From: Asterias rubens
Lineage: Eukaryota > Echinodermata > Asteroidea > Forcipulatida > Asteriidae
Direction of reading: 5' to 3'
Length of the DNA stretch: 64,000 bases
Assembly (NCBI RefSeq): GCF_902459465.1
Contig: NC_047068.1
Coordinates: 12,981,195-13,045,194, forward strand
A program made the position numbers and the translations under genes. The notes beneath the pieces are model-generated. The model had not been told where the DNA came from, made no database searches, and was given only the letters and a program-made list of their open reading frames with translations. This document shows, one piece after another, positions 11,201 to 23,200 of the stretch. Numbering within the stretch: position 1 is the stretch's first letter; each line of letters starts with the position of its first letter.

Positions 11201-14200
11201 TGCCTTTGCAGATATACAATTTGTTCCTTGCATTTACATCGATAAATCTTCTGTTTTTTCTTTCCCCCATTCAGGAAGAATTCAGCAAAGCTCTTCAGAT
11301 ATTCGCTAAGCATGAGACAATCAAAATGGGTAGGAATGTTTGTCTTAAATCTGTCGATAGGGAGCCCGCTAACATAGGGCTAGATATAGCTCAGTTGGTA
11401 GAGCGGCGGCACAATAATCTGGAGGTCATTGGTTCTAGTCATTTTTTTCTTTGTTCAACCCCAAATCGTTTAAAACTTACCCTGTCAGTTTCCCTTGTGG
11501 TTTATAATAGTGGATTGAATACCTTTAATCTGTCAGTAACTTTTTCATAAAAACTCATGTGATCTATTTTTCGGAATTGATATTGCAGATGTGAAACCGT
11601 ACACTGATGGCTCCTTCTTGAATGAAATCATGGCCGTCACACCGATAGCCATACACAGTAAGTACAGGACAGCATTTGATAGCTCTTATAATCTGTCAAG
11701 CTGACATTGGGGTTGTGTAACTAGGTTAACTTACCCTTGGAGCAGCCGAGGGGCGCTGGTGGAAGGACCAGCTTCATACTATATCTTTTAATAACTACAA
11801 AATGTGTTGATCATTTCCGCTAATTTTTTTAAACTACCCTTAAACACATCACTCTTTCATATACTGTAGGGATTTCTGGGAGGGTAAACTCAAAGGTTGA
11901 CAAAATACTTTGGGGTGGCAGTTTAGTCTATATGGACCCAACATAATATGCACAAAATTCCTACTGTGTGCACAAAAACTTGAATCCTCTGAATTAGGAG
12001 TAAACCAATGTGTACATTTTCAGAATGTTTCAATCTTTAGTGTGTGGGTCCAGGGAACATCTATTCATCTGTTGAGACCATTAGAAAAAGAATTGTGCCC
12101 CCAAACACAGTTATTTACCCGTAACTCAATCTGCCTTCCGATCGCGTCCAGTGGGTCCAGCATCTCTACATTTGTTCCCAGGGCTGCTCCGTGGGTTAAA
12201 AATAATGAAATGTAACAAACAAACATGTCTTTTTGCCTGCTTCCCCTCCTTCCATCAGGTAACAGTCAGAAGGGTCACATCAGCCCACCAAGCAGTCCCT
12301 CGACAAGTCACCAGGCAGACTCCCCTTCGGCTGAAGGCTTATCTGGGAGTGATGAGGAAGGTCTGGAGGAGGAAGAGGAGGGTTCTGGAAACAAGAGGAA
12401 AGCCAAGGATCCATTTGACATCATCTCAAAGATGGCCGTTCAGCAGCAAGGTGAGGAATGAGTGATTTTAGTGAGGGCAGGGTTTGAACCATCGACCTCC
12501 GATTGAACATGCCGGTGCTCCTCCATAGCCCTAGGCTGGTGGTCTCTGGAGGTCAATGGTTCAAATCCTGCTCTAATAAATTTTTCTTTGGACAAACACA
12601 AATTATTTTAAGGATCAATTTGACATCTCAAAGATGGCCGTTTAACCACAAGGTGAGGAAAGAGAGTTGTTGGATGAAGGGAGGGCAGCTCTTGCATTTT
12701 TGTACTGATTTCGATGAGCAAGTTTGAGTCGCACATTTAGTCGACTACTGGCGCAGTGACGAACTCACTCGAACGACTCGTTTGGAAGTCTAGTCAACCA
12801 TCGTTACAATATTCAACACTGAAGTAGACTTAATAGACATAAAGACAAATGAGATGAGTCTTCAACTAAAAGTAGTTAAATGCATCTTAAACTGTCTCAG
12901 GAAGTTTTATCTCATTTTGATTCTCACTTGCAAAAGGTATTTCTGGCCCAGTAAACATTTTGAGCGAAAAGTCCTGCAGGTTCTTGTGGATTTTCCCCCC
13001 CAAATTCGAACCCTGAAATGTTTATAATTGTTCTTATATTCTGTATACAGGTGCAAAGAGGAGAAAGATGGAGCTTGAAGATTTGACCATTGCCTACGTA
13101 TGCAAGGTAATCACACAAGAGACTTCTTGATGCCTATAATCAGGGCCCAATTTCATAGAGCTGCTGTTTACTTCCAATAAGAATGTTTGCTCTTCGATCT
13201 ACTTCTCTCGTGCTAAGAATACTATCCCCAAAAGCCCCTTGGAGTCTGTAACCCCAGGGGTTGCCAAAAGGTGGAAATGCTACCATTTCAACATGCCTCC
13301 GAACCCTTGTCCGTCTGTCTGTCTGTCTGTCTGATCTTCCCATCAAGGGAACTCTGTGAACCCACAAGGTGATAAACACCAAGCTGGCAACAGCCGATCT
13401 CTCTCATACAAACATAGGTTTAGCGTCTATGATTATGAGTTGTGCATATCAAGAAATAGTGATCCAGTAACTTTAAACGACAATACTTATTCTAGTCATT
13501 GGGAAATCAGCGATTAGCTTGGTAGTTTTTGACCCCACACCCTTGTGATTGCAAGTCGTGCAGTCTAACAACTAGACCACAATTCGGATCATAGTCAGCC
13601 ACTTTACTTTGCAATGACAGTAACGTTTCTTATCTCTTGCCCACAGCTACATGACACACCTGGGCGTATCATTGTGAAGAAGGCACTAGACCTCGGACTT
13701 AGACCGTAAGTGAATTTTTTATTATTCTGCTTAGGAAAAAATACGCAGGGAACTAGTCAGAATCAGTTCACATCACATAGCATTTTGGCTGGTAAATTAT
13801 TTTTCTGCTATTGAGCAGAATCAGTGCTTATGATTGTGCAGGTTTATGGTTAACAGACTTGTATAAAATCATTTGGGTTTGAACGAAGACAAATTGACTG
13901 GAGCTGGATTAGAACCAGTGACCTGCAGTTTAACGTGCCGTCGCTCTACCAATTGAGATATCTAGTCCTATGGAATGGAGGTCGTTGGTTCTAATCCAGT
14001 GTAGCAAATGTTGCTCTTGTTTAAACCCAAATTATTTCAAATTTACCCCGTCAGTTTCCCTTGTGGTTCATGCATAGACATCGCTATATTCAAGAAAAGG
14101 TGTGTTCTTACATATATGTGATAACCATATTAAATACTATGTTGCTTACCCCCCCCCCCCCCCAAAAAAAATAAAATAAAAAAATAACAATAAAACAAAA

Positions 14201-17200
14201 TAAATACATATTTACTATTATAACCCCAAGCTTTTATGGTATCGTTTTTCAGTGGTCCAGCGTACAGTATTCTCAAGGGTGGTAAATCTGTGACAACTGA
14301 TGACGGAGTCGAGGTGAGTATTGTGTTGAGGAACTCTGATTCACAATCGTTCTGAAACCATTGAAATCAAAACTGAAGGGTCATTATTATTATAATTATT
14401 ATTCTGGTATGAGAATGGCACCATCAGAATACATAAAATAGATCGTACATGTAGGACCTTGGTACTAAAAGAGTTAAAGACACTGGACACTATTGGTAAT
14501 TGTAAAATAAACAGTCTTCTCACTTGGTGTATCTCAGCATATGCATAAAATAACAAACCTGTGAAAATTTGAGCTCAATTGGTCGTCGAAGTTGCGAGAT
14601 AACTATGAAAGAAAAAACACCCTAGTCACACGAAGTTGTGTGCTTTCAGATGCTTGATTTCGAGACAGCAAAATCTAATTCTGAGGTCTCGAAATCAAAT
14701 TCGTGGAAAACTACTCTTCTTGAAAACTACTTTACTTCAGAGGGAGCCGTTTCTCACAATGTTTTATACTATCAACCTCTCCCCATTACTCTTTACCAAG
14801 TGAGGTTTATGCTGATAATTATTTTGAGTAGATACCAATAGTGTCCACTGCCTTTAATTGGACATAATTGTTCTTTTTCTTTCCAGATCAAACCTGAGGA
14901 TGTTATGGACCCAGGTACACCTGGAATCACCTTCATAGGTATGCAGAACCACAAAATGTTTTGTTTGATTTAGTTGGACTCAGGATTGTGCTAGAAAACT
15001 GATCATGATTTACATAGGACCAGGCTAAAGGCCGAGTCACACTGCAGCAATAACGAAAACGATAACGATCATGACGCAGAGAAAAAGCATTCTATTGGTT
15101 GAATTGTTCCACGCAGAATACGCACACGCCCATTCAACCAATGGAATGCGTTCTCTTTGCGTCGTTATCGTTATCGTTCTCGTTATCGCTGCAGTGTGAC
15201 TCGGCCTTAACCATCATAATCAGAGTTCTACAGTTTGGTTGTTGAGTTACTGTATGGTGTTGGACTGAGGACTTCACTAGTAAACTGATCATGCTTTACA
15301 TGGGACCAGGCAAACCACCATAGTCAGAGTCCAACAGTTTGGGTGTTGAGTTACTGTATGGTGTAGGACTGAGGACTGCACTAGTAAACTGATTATGCTT
15401 TACATGGGACCAGGCAAACCACCATACTCAGAGTTCAACAGTTTGGTTGTTGAGTTACTGTATGGTGTTGGACTGAGGACTTCACTAGTAAACTGATCAT
15501 GCTTTACATGGGACCAGGCAAACCACCATAGTCAGAGTCCAACAGTTTGGGTGTTGAGTTACTGTATGGTGTAGGACTGAGGACTGCACTAGTAAACTGA
15601 TTATGCTTTACATGGGACCAGGCATACCACCATAATCAGAGTTCAACAGTTTGGGTGTTGAGTTACTGTATGGTGTTGGACTGAGGACTGTACAAGTAAA
15701 CTGATTATGCTTTACATGTGACCAGGTATACCCCAACAGTTTTGATGCTAAGTTACTGTATGGTGCTTTAATCAATCAAACTGAGTAATTAATTCATCTC
15801 AATGGATTCAATGCAATGAATGGTGCCACTCATCTCGCTCATCTTGCCACCTTAGTGATTAGTCCATTTTAGGTCTTTCATGTTTTCTGTCTGTTCTTTT
15901 TAGGGGTTTTCCCCTCTTGCCATATGTGTACTCTTATGTTTTGTTTTACTTCCTTAGTTTATTGTTACGTTTAACTGTTTTTGTAATGTTTAATATTAAT
16001 ATTTGTATCCGTCCTGTAATTGGCGCTTGTGCTGTTGGATGTTGAATATAAAAAAATATAAAAAAATAAAAAAGGTTTGCTTTTATTTTCTCTGCAGTTT
16101 TAGAGTGTCCGTCAGAGGAGTTTGTGGAATCTGTAACTAAGAATGAAGGCCTTGCAAGGTGTGTACAGTACCAAGACTCAGTTATTAATTTTAAATTGAT
16201 CACTCGTTTCTATCATAACTGCGGTAGTTAAAGGGTTTGGGTACTTTTTGTAGGACACAAAACGCAATGTCCACAGGTTTGCAATAAACTTACATGGTTT
16301 GACGATAATGATGGTAGAAAGCTTCCCTTAAAATATTACTTGCTGAGGTGCTGTAAACGTATTTACCAGTTATGGCAAAAATGATATGTTTTACATGCTA
16401 AAACTGAGACGAAAATTATTTTCATTGCATTGTTTACCTCATTTCTTAAAAGTATCATTTCCACAAAAAATACCCAAGCCTTTAAAGACACTGGACACCT
16501 TTGGTAATTGTCAAAGACCTGTCTTCTCAACATGCACGAAATAATAAACCTGTGAAAATTTGAACTCAATTGTCGGCGAAGTTGCGAGATAATAATGAAC
16601 GAAAAAACACCCTTGTCACATGAAGTTGCGTGCTTTCAGATGCTTGATTTTGAGACCTCACGCGGGAGGTCTCAAAATCAGTTGAAATATTTTACTGAGC
16701 AATTACTTCTTTCTCAAAGGTTACGTTACTTCAGATGGAGCCGTTTCAATTATTTTGAGTATACCAATAGTGTCCAGTGCCTTTTATGGTGATACTGAAG
16801 TGAATCTGTTCTTTCTCTCAGACACCAAGCTGATGCCAGTGACAGCGCAGTCTCTCTGGTGATTCACATGTGCCCGGAAACCGTCCTGAATGACAACAGA
16901 TATCAAAGCTGGATGTGCAGGTAATATTAAAAACATTATCATCTCTGAGGACACAAATAGTGGCTTCATATATAGCGCTCATATCCATCACTCGGTTACG
17001 CTCAAGGCGCTTTAACATACAGTATTTCCTGCAAGGTATGTGGGACTACGTTTGAATAATGAGATCTACTCCTTTTACATAGCACCATGGGTTTACAAGG
17101 TGCTGTGGCGCAATATGCTGCCAATCAAACGAGGAACACTGGGGCAAACCCCTTCATTTAAACCCTTAATTTTAGCATTAATTGATTGACAGATTTATTT

Positions 17201-20200
17201 ACCTTTCTTTATTGTAGGTTTGGTCCAGCCACTGAACACATTGTCTTCACCAGCAGCCTGTCATAACTATTACTTGGCAACCTCCATAAACAAATGTGGG
17301 CAAACACACTTGCCCACAAATCACAGATGTAGAGGGGGGTTTCTTCATTCGCTAGTGAAGACCCAGCTTCTATTTTAGTATTAATTGATCCACAGATTTA
17401 TCTACCTTTCTTTACTGTAGGTTTGGTCCAGCCACAGAACACATTGTCCTCAATAGCACTTGCCGGACAGTAACACACGAGAGCTGCAGACGGCTTCAAG
17501 CCAAACTCAACCTCGTCCACCCTGGCATCTTCCCCCTCCTTCCTGTTCATGAAGCCAGCAGCTCTACACAAGCAATAGGTGATAACAGCAGTCCAATTGT
17601 GAGTATGACTTTGGTGGTATGGTTGGCTTGTGCGTAAAGCGTTCGCCTCTCACCAAGGTGACCCCGGTTCGGTTGCCGGCTAGGGCCCTATGTGAGTTGA
17701 GTTGTGCGTTGGTTATCTGCTGTGCCGCGAGGGTTTTCTGCACCATCCGGTTTTCCTCCCTCGGGAAAAATCAAACACTTTTGATCTTAGCTGTGCTCTG
17801 TGGTCATAATGGGTTGATATGGCTAGCAGCCAAAGGCGCCCTTGCATGCCTGCTTCTCGAACACGCTGTAGCCGCGCCCTTCACAATTCAGCTCTTAGCT
17901 GCGAGTAAGGATGATTAGCCCCCCAAATTATTATTATAATAGTCCTTTGGTTTCTCAGCTTTTGTTATAGACCCCTTACAGGCCTCTAAATAACCCACTA
18001 CACCCACAGCAATTGCTGTGGTGCCCTGTGCTTTTACTGTGGTGCCCTAAGCCAAGTTCCGATACAAATTTCGAATTTCCTCATAGAAGAGCCCCTTACC
18101 TAAGGGAAATTGCTGTGCCCCTTTAAGAGTGAGGTCAGAGGCCTGCCCTTGCATGTGACATCACAAGTTCAAACGGTGCCATCGCCGCATAAAACGTTTG
18201 GCCAGCAAAGAATAATCTTGCTTTACATATTAGAAATAAGTGGCTGATTGAAGTGGAAGGAGTTGATAATGATATTATTTGTTTAGATCTGTCAAGGTTT
18301 TTCAAAAGATGTTTTTTTAAAGCTAATATTTCGACAACCGTGTTCTTTGCTTTCTGTAGATGAAAGATGCAAAGGTTTGCAAGGCAGAGAGTTACATGAG
18401 ATACCACCTTAGACCTCATACAGGCTGGGATAGGTGAGTACTAAAAAATAATGTGTTTATTGTGACCTGCGTAAAAATCCATCGATCCAACATAAAGGTT
18501 GGATGTCAGATTAAGCTTGCATCCATTGCCTGGACTGCACTGTGCTACTGCTGGACATGAACATATGGTTTGTCGTTGTTTTACGTCTAAGATAGCAGTG
18601 TGATGGTGTCAATGCATCAGGACTCTTAGATGAATATTAATTTTGGCTTTACCCTGGTCTTGAATTGCAAAGGTTTTGTATTCAAATCCCACTGGAGTAA
18701 TATGCCTGTGATTTTTTCACAGAACTGGGGAAAGTAGAGTGTACAGTGCTTTACTTTGCTTTACTATTCTTTGACCCCTATGCAAATTTAACATCTATTA
18801 AGTCTATTAGATGGTTTGAATGAATGCGCTTTTTATCCAATGATCTCCTTCATGCAGGGAGTTCATCCAATCACCAAGCAATGAACCGTTCATCCAGGAA
18901 GCGATGGCTGTGCCAGGCTTCAAAGACACCCAGGAGGAGCTTGTTAATCAACTTGAGCAGCGACCATCGGTGGAGACTGCAAAATACCCGGAATTAGTCT
19001 TCTTTGGCACTGGGTCGGCAATGCCAAACAAGGAACGCAATGTCACTGGTATCCTACTGAACGTCAGGTATGATGAAACTGAAGGGATCTTTTCGAAACG
19101 GCATAATTAATTACGGCTTCAGAATTCACCTCTGCTTCTGTGGTTTCAGAAAGACCTTAATTTTTATAGTGGATTAGGCTATGTCCAAATTGACGGCTGT
19201 GGCTACAGCAATGACTGTTGCTATGGGTGGTTCTATGGGCTTTGTATGCTCCAATCATGCTCATGTGACTATCAAGCCACAGCCACTAGTTTGGACACAG
19301 TCTTGGGGCCTTTTTCAAACCTCGGCTTGGGCTGTGCGCTGCGCACACAGTGGAAATGCAGCTGGGCCTTTAACCTGCATTTTTGGAGCAGCGCATATCA
19401 GCAGACGGAGTCTGGAACCAGAGCCCTAGCCAAGGTTTAAGAAAGGCCCTTGGACTCCTTGAACTGATGTAACTAAGGGAATAAAAGGGTAGCGATGAGC
19501 TCTTAAAAACGAGGGCCTTTATCACACGGCCACGACCCTGCAAGGTTCTAAACGGCATTTTAAGAACGAGTCACGACTCTTTTATTCCAATTCATAAATG
19601 CCTTTTTGGTTGAAGGCGTAATAAAGTAAGAAACTCTGTAAAACTTATCCATTTTCCGACATCCTTGAGCTCTGTACTTTTATGACTGAGACAGTTTTCG
19701 GATATGCATTCGTGCTGGTCATTAACAGCTCCAGCTGGTCATTATCAACCGTTTAAACACCCCCACGTGACGCGCTCTCTACCAATACGAATAGCGAAAC
19801 TTTCTGAGGTATTTATGAATATTGCATCATGGATAAAGAATATGATTTCAGTTTTTACCCTGCTGAAATGTATGATAATTTTATTCCGTTTTCTTAGTCC
19901 TTGAAAAAGCCTCCTCAGCTCACAATCAGTTCAGTGTCAAATATCAATTCTTGGATTTAGAATTAAACATTTTTCCTTTTTTTTGCAGTCAAAAGCAATC
20001 CATGATATTGGACTGTGGTGAAGGAACGTTTGGTCAACTTCAGCGTTTCTATGGCGACCGAACAGATAATGTTTTGGCTAATTTGCAGAGTATTTTTGTT
20101 TCGCATATTCATGCAGATCACCATGGGGTGAGTGACCTCAACTTCAAAGAAACTTTTGATTTCATGTTATATTTTTGATGGCATGGGTTGGCAGTGCGTA

Positions 20201-23200
20201 ATGCGCTCACCCCTCACCACTGTGGCCCTGGCTCGATTCTCGGCGAAGGCCATCATGTGAGTAGAGTTGTGTGTTGGTTCTCTGCTATGCCACAAAGTCT
20301 TCTCTCTAGGCCCTCTGGTCTACCTTCCTTCGGAAAATTATAATACTGGCTTAGTTCCGTGTTTTTTATGGCTTGATATGGCTGGCTACCACAAGGCGCC
20401 TGCATGCCTATGGCTCTAACACGTTGCAGTTGCACTAATGCTGATCAGCCTCCCAAATTAAGAGTTATTTTAAAAACAGAAAAGACTAATCAGACTCTTG
20501 AAGTAAATTTATGCAATTTTCTGTAACTTTTCTGCAGGGCCTTATGCAAATTCTTCGGGAGTGGAGAAGGGTGAAGGTAAGTTTGAATAAAACATTTCTC
20601 TTCTCTTGGTGCATTTTATCATTTAATTGTCACTGTTTTCTAACATTTGGTTTTGCACTTCACCTCAAGTTGAGTTATGCAGAATAAAATTCCAGTGATG
20701 TCTGTTTTTTCGAATTCAGATTTGCAGAGATGCGGTTGTCACCTCACTAAGCGTGGATGTATTTGACGCTCTTTATGAAAATACCATGACAGTTATTGCT
20801 GTTTTCTCAACAAATAAAAACCACTTTATTCAGCTGAAACTTTCACAAGTGACTTTTATTGTACATGTATCTTTCTTTATTTTTGTGTCTATTAAAGGCA
20901 GTGGACACTATTGGTAATTGTCAAAGACTAGCCTTCACAGTTGGTGTATTTCAACATATGCATAAAATAACAAACCTGTGAAAATTTGAGCTCAATCGGT
21001 CATCGAAGTTGCGAGATAATAATGAAAGAAAAATAACACTTGTCAAACGAAGTTGTGTGCGTTTAGATGGTTGATTTTGAGACCTCAAGTTCTAAATCTG
21101 AGGTCTCAAAATCAAAGTCGTGGAAAATTACTTCTTTCTCGAAAACTATGGCACTTCAGAGGGAGCCGTTTCTCACAATGTTTTATACTATCAACCTCTC
21201 CCTATTACTTGCCACCAAGAAAGGTTTTATGCCAATAATTATTTTGAGTAATTACCAATAGTGTCCAATGCCTTTAATCAGCATTACATTGACAACAAAC
21301 TGTCTATGACTCTATACCTTTAAAGTGAATTTAATATTTGTTTTTGTTTCCCTGCATGATGAAGATGGAAAGAGGAGACATTAATAGAGATCTGATCCTG
21401 GTTGGACCAAAGCGAATGTTAATATGGCTGAATAATTATCACACCTCCTGCGAGTCCTTTATTCAACAGATGAGGTATAGTTCATCATACTTACTGTATT
21501 TCTCGGGAAATTGTAAAAAAAAAGGTACCTTCACAGGCAAAATTTAAAAATATTAAAAGGAAGCTGGAACCCAATGGATTGCCGAAAAGAAACTCTTTCT
21601 AATAATTTGCCAAATGAAGAGTTGTTATCAAAAAGCCTTAAATGTCTACACCATGTGTACATGAAGGTCACTCGGAAATTCTGAAGTGTATTTATTCAGT
21701 TCGGGGGATTTTCAAGCATGGCTGCTCTTCCTTTATTAATATAGGTTTGTGGAGCTTCAATCACTGTCTGGTAAATTGGAGGATTCATCCAGGCATGAAC
21801 AATCCCTACTAGCGAGACTTGATTTGACAGAGGTAAGGTTAAGTTATAGAAAATTCATTTTTAGAGATCATCGTTTGTCTTTTTGTAGACTCTCTTCGCT
21901 TCAACGTTAATCGATTAGTTTTGAAGTGCATTTGTTAACAAGAATTTTGTGAATGTTTTTATTGATTTAATTTATGCATTTGTATGACTTAGTACAGCGC
22001 CTGGAGCATCTTTTAAGGGAGATTTTGGCGCTATGACTTATTATAATGATGATTATTAATTATTTTCATACTTTTATAGAGTTTCAGGCTAACTTAAAAA
22101 ATAATCTGACTGATTTTCAAACTGAATGAGAAACTTGCTTTCATTTGTAATGAAAACTTCACATTTGGTTTCATTTCATTTTTATGCATAGCCTTATTTT
22201 ATTTGGTTCACATTGTTTTCAGTACAAGACAGTTCCAGTACCCCACTGTTTCAACAGCCACGGTTTAGTGATCAAACACAAAGACGGCTGGAAGCTAGTC
22301 TACTCCGGTGACTGCATGCCCAGTCACAACCTTATCCATGCAGGTATTGTACACAAACCACAACAGATATTGTGTAGTGTTGCCTAACATAAATACTGCA
22401 CACTAACAGACAGAGAAACTGACTCCCAAAATGGCACAACCAAGATATATCGGGGGTGATGACGGTGACATTCGGTGAAAACCTTCATCTCTCTCTTACT
22501 TACTCCCAATGCAGCTAGGGCTCATTTCATAGAGTTGTTAAAAAGCCAAACCTTTTGCTTAACAATTTCTTCCTAAGCAAAAATAAGCTGGACACCTGTC
22601 ACAGATGGCGCAATCGCAATGGTATTTTTTTCCGGTAACCCTATAATGGTGAGCCAAAGTGTTTGGTGCCTCAGAAGCTGTATGAAATTGGGCCCTGGCT
22701 GAAGCAACCTCAACCTGAACATACTTTGCTTAGCTAGCCATAAGAAGTAGTAGTAGTATTCCCAACGCAAAAATTACAGTTTTTTATTTGATTCCTGTGT
22801 TGCTTCTTATACTAGGTAAAGATGCGGATGTTTTAATACATGAAGCTACATTAGAAGATGGTCTGGATGCTGAGGCAGTTAAGAAACGCCACAGGTAAGC
22901 ACTGGTGGTACTTATTGACAATGAACCTAACTACGGTACTTCTACTGGTCACATAAACCAGGCATGTGAAATTTCCCCGTTCCTTGTTCTATTTTTTGTG
23001 GTTCGCAGTGAATACTAGACTCTGCTTTTTATGTGTAAACAGTACACACTTCTTGCACACAGAGAAATGGAACTGGCCATCGGGCTGGACATGTGAAGAT
23101 TGTGCTGTGATTTGGACTTTATGAGTCAGGGGCTATGGCCAGGAAAAGGGCAGGAAACACACTGACCCATCACATAAACTAAACACTTCCCGTTTCATAT

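Noticed and set aside
11380..11450. tRNA gene (A-box and B-box present)
   Set aside because: The acceptor and anticodon stems do not close, and a SINE tail follows directly; it is a tRNA-derived SINE. The same applies to 41221-41310.
11200..11550. 116-codon ORF across ELAC2 exon 5
   Set aside because: Out of frame with the true exon (11275-11329) and continues through SINE-B.
15221..15770. CRISPR-like array
   Set aside because: Contiguous 104-bp units with no unique spacers, within a eukaryotic intron.
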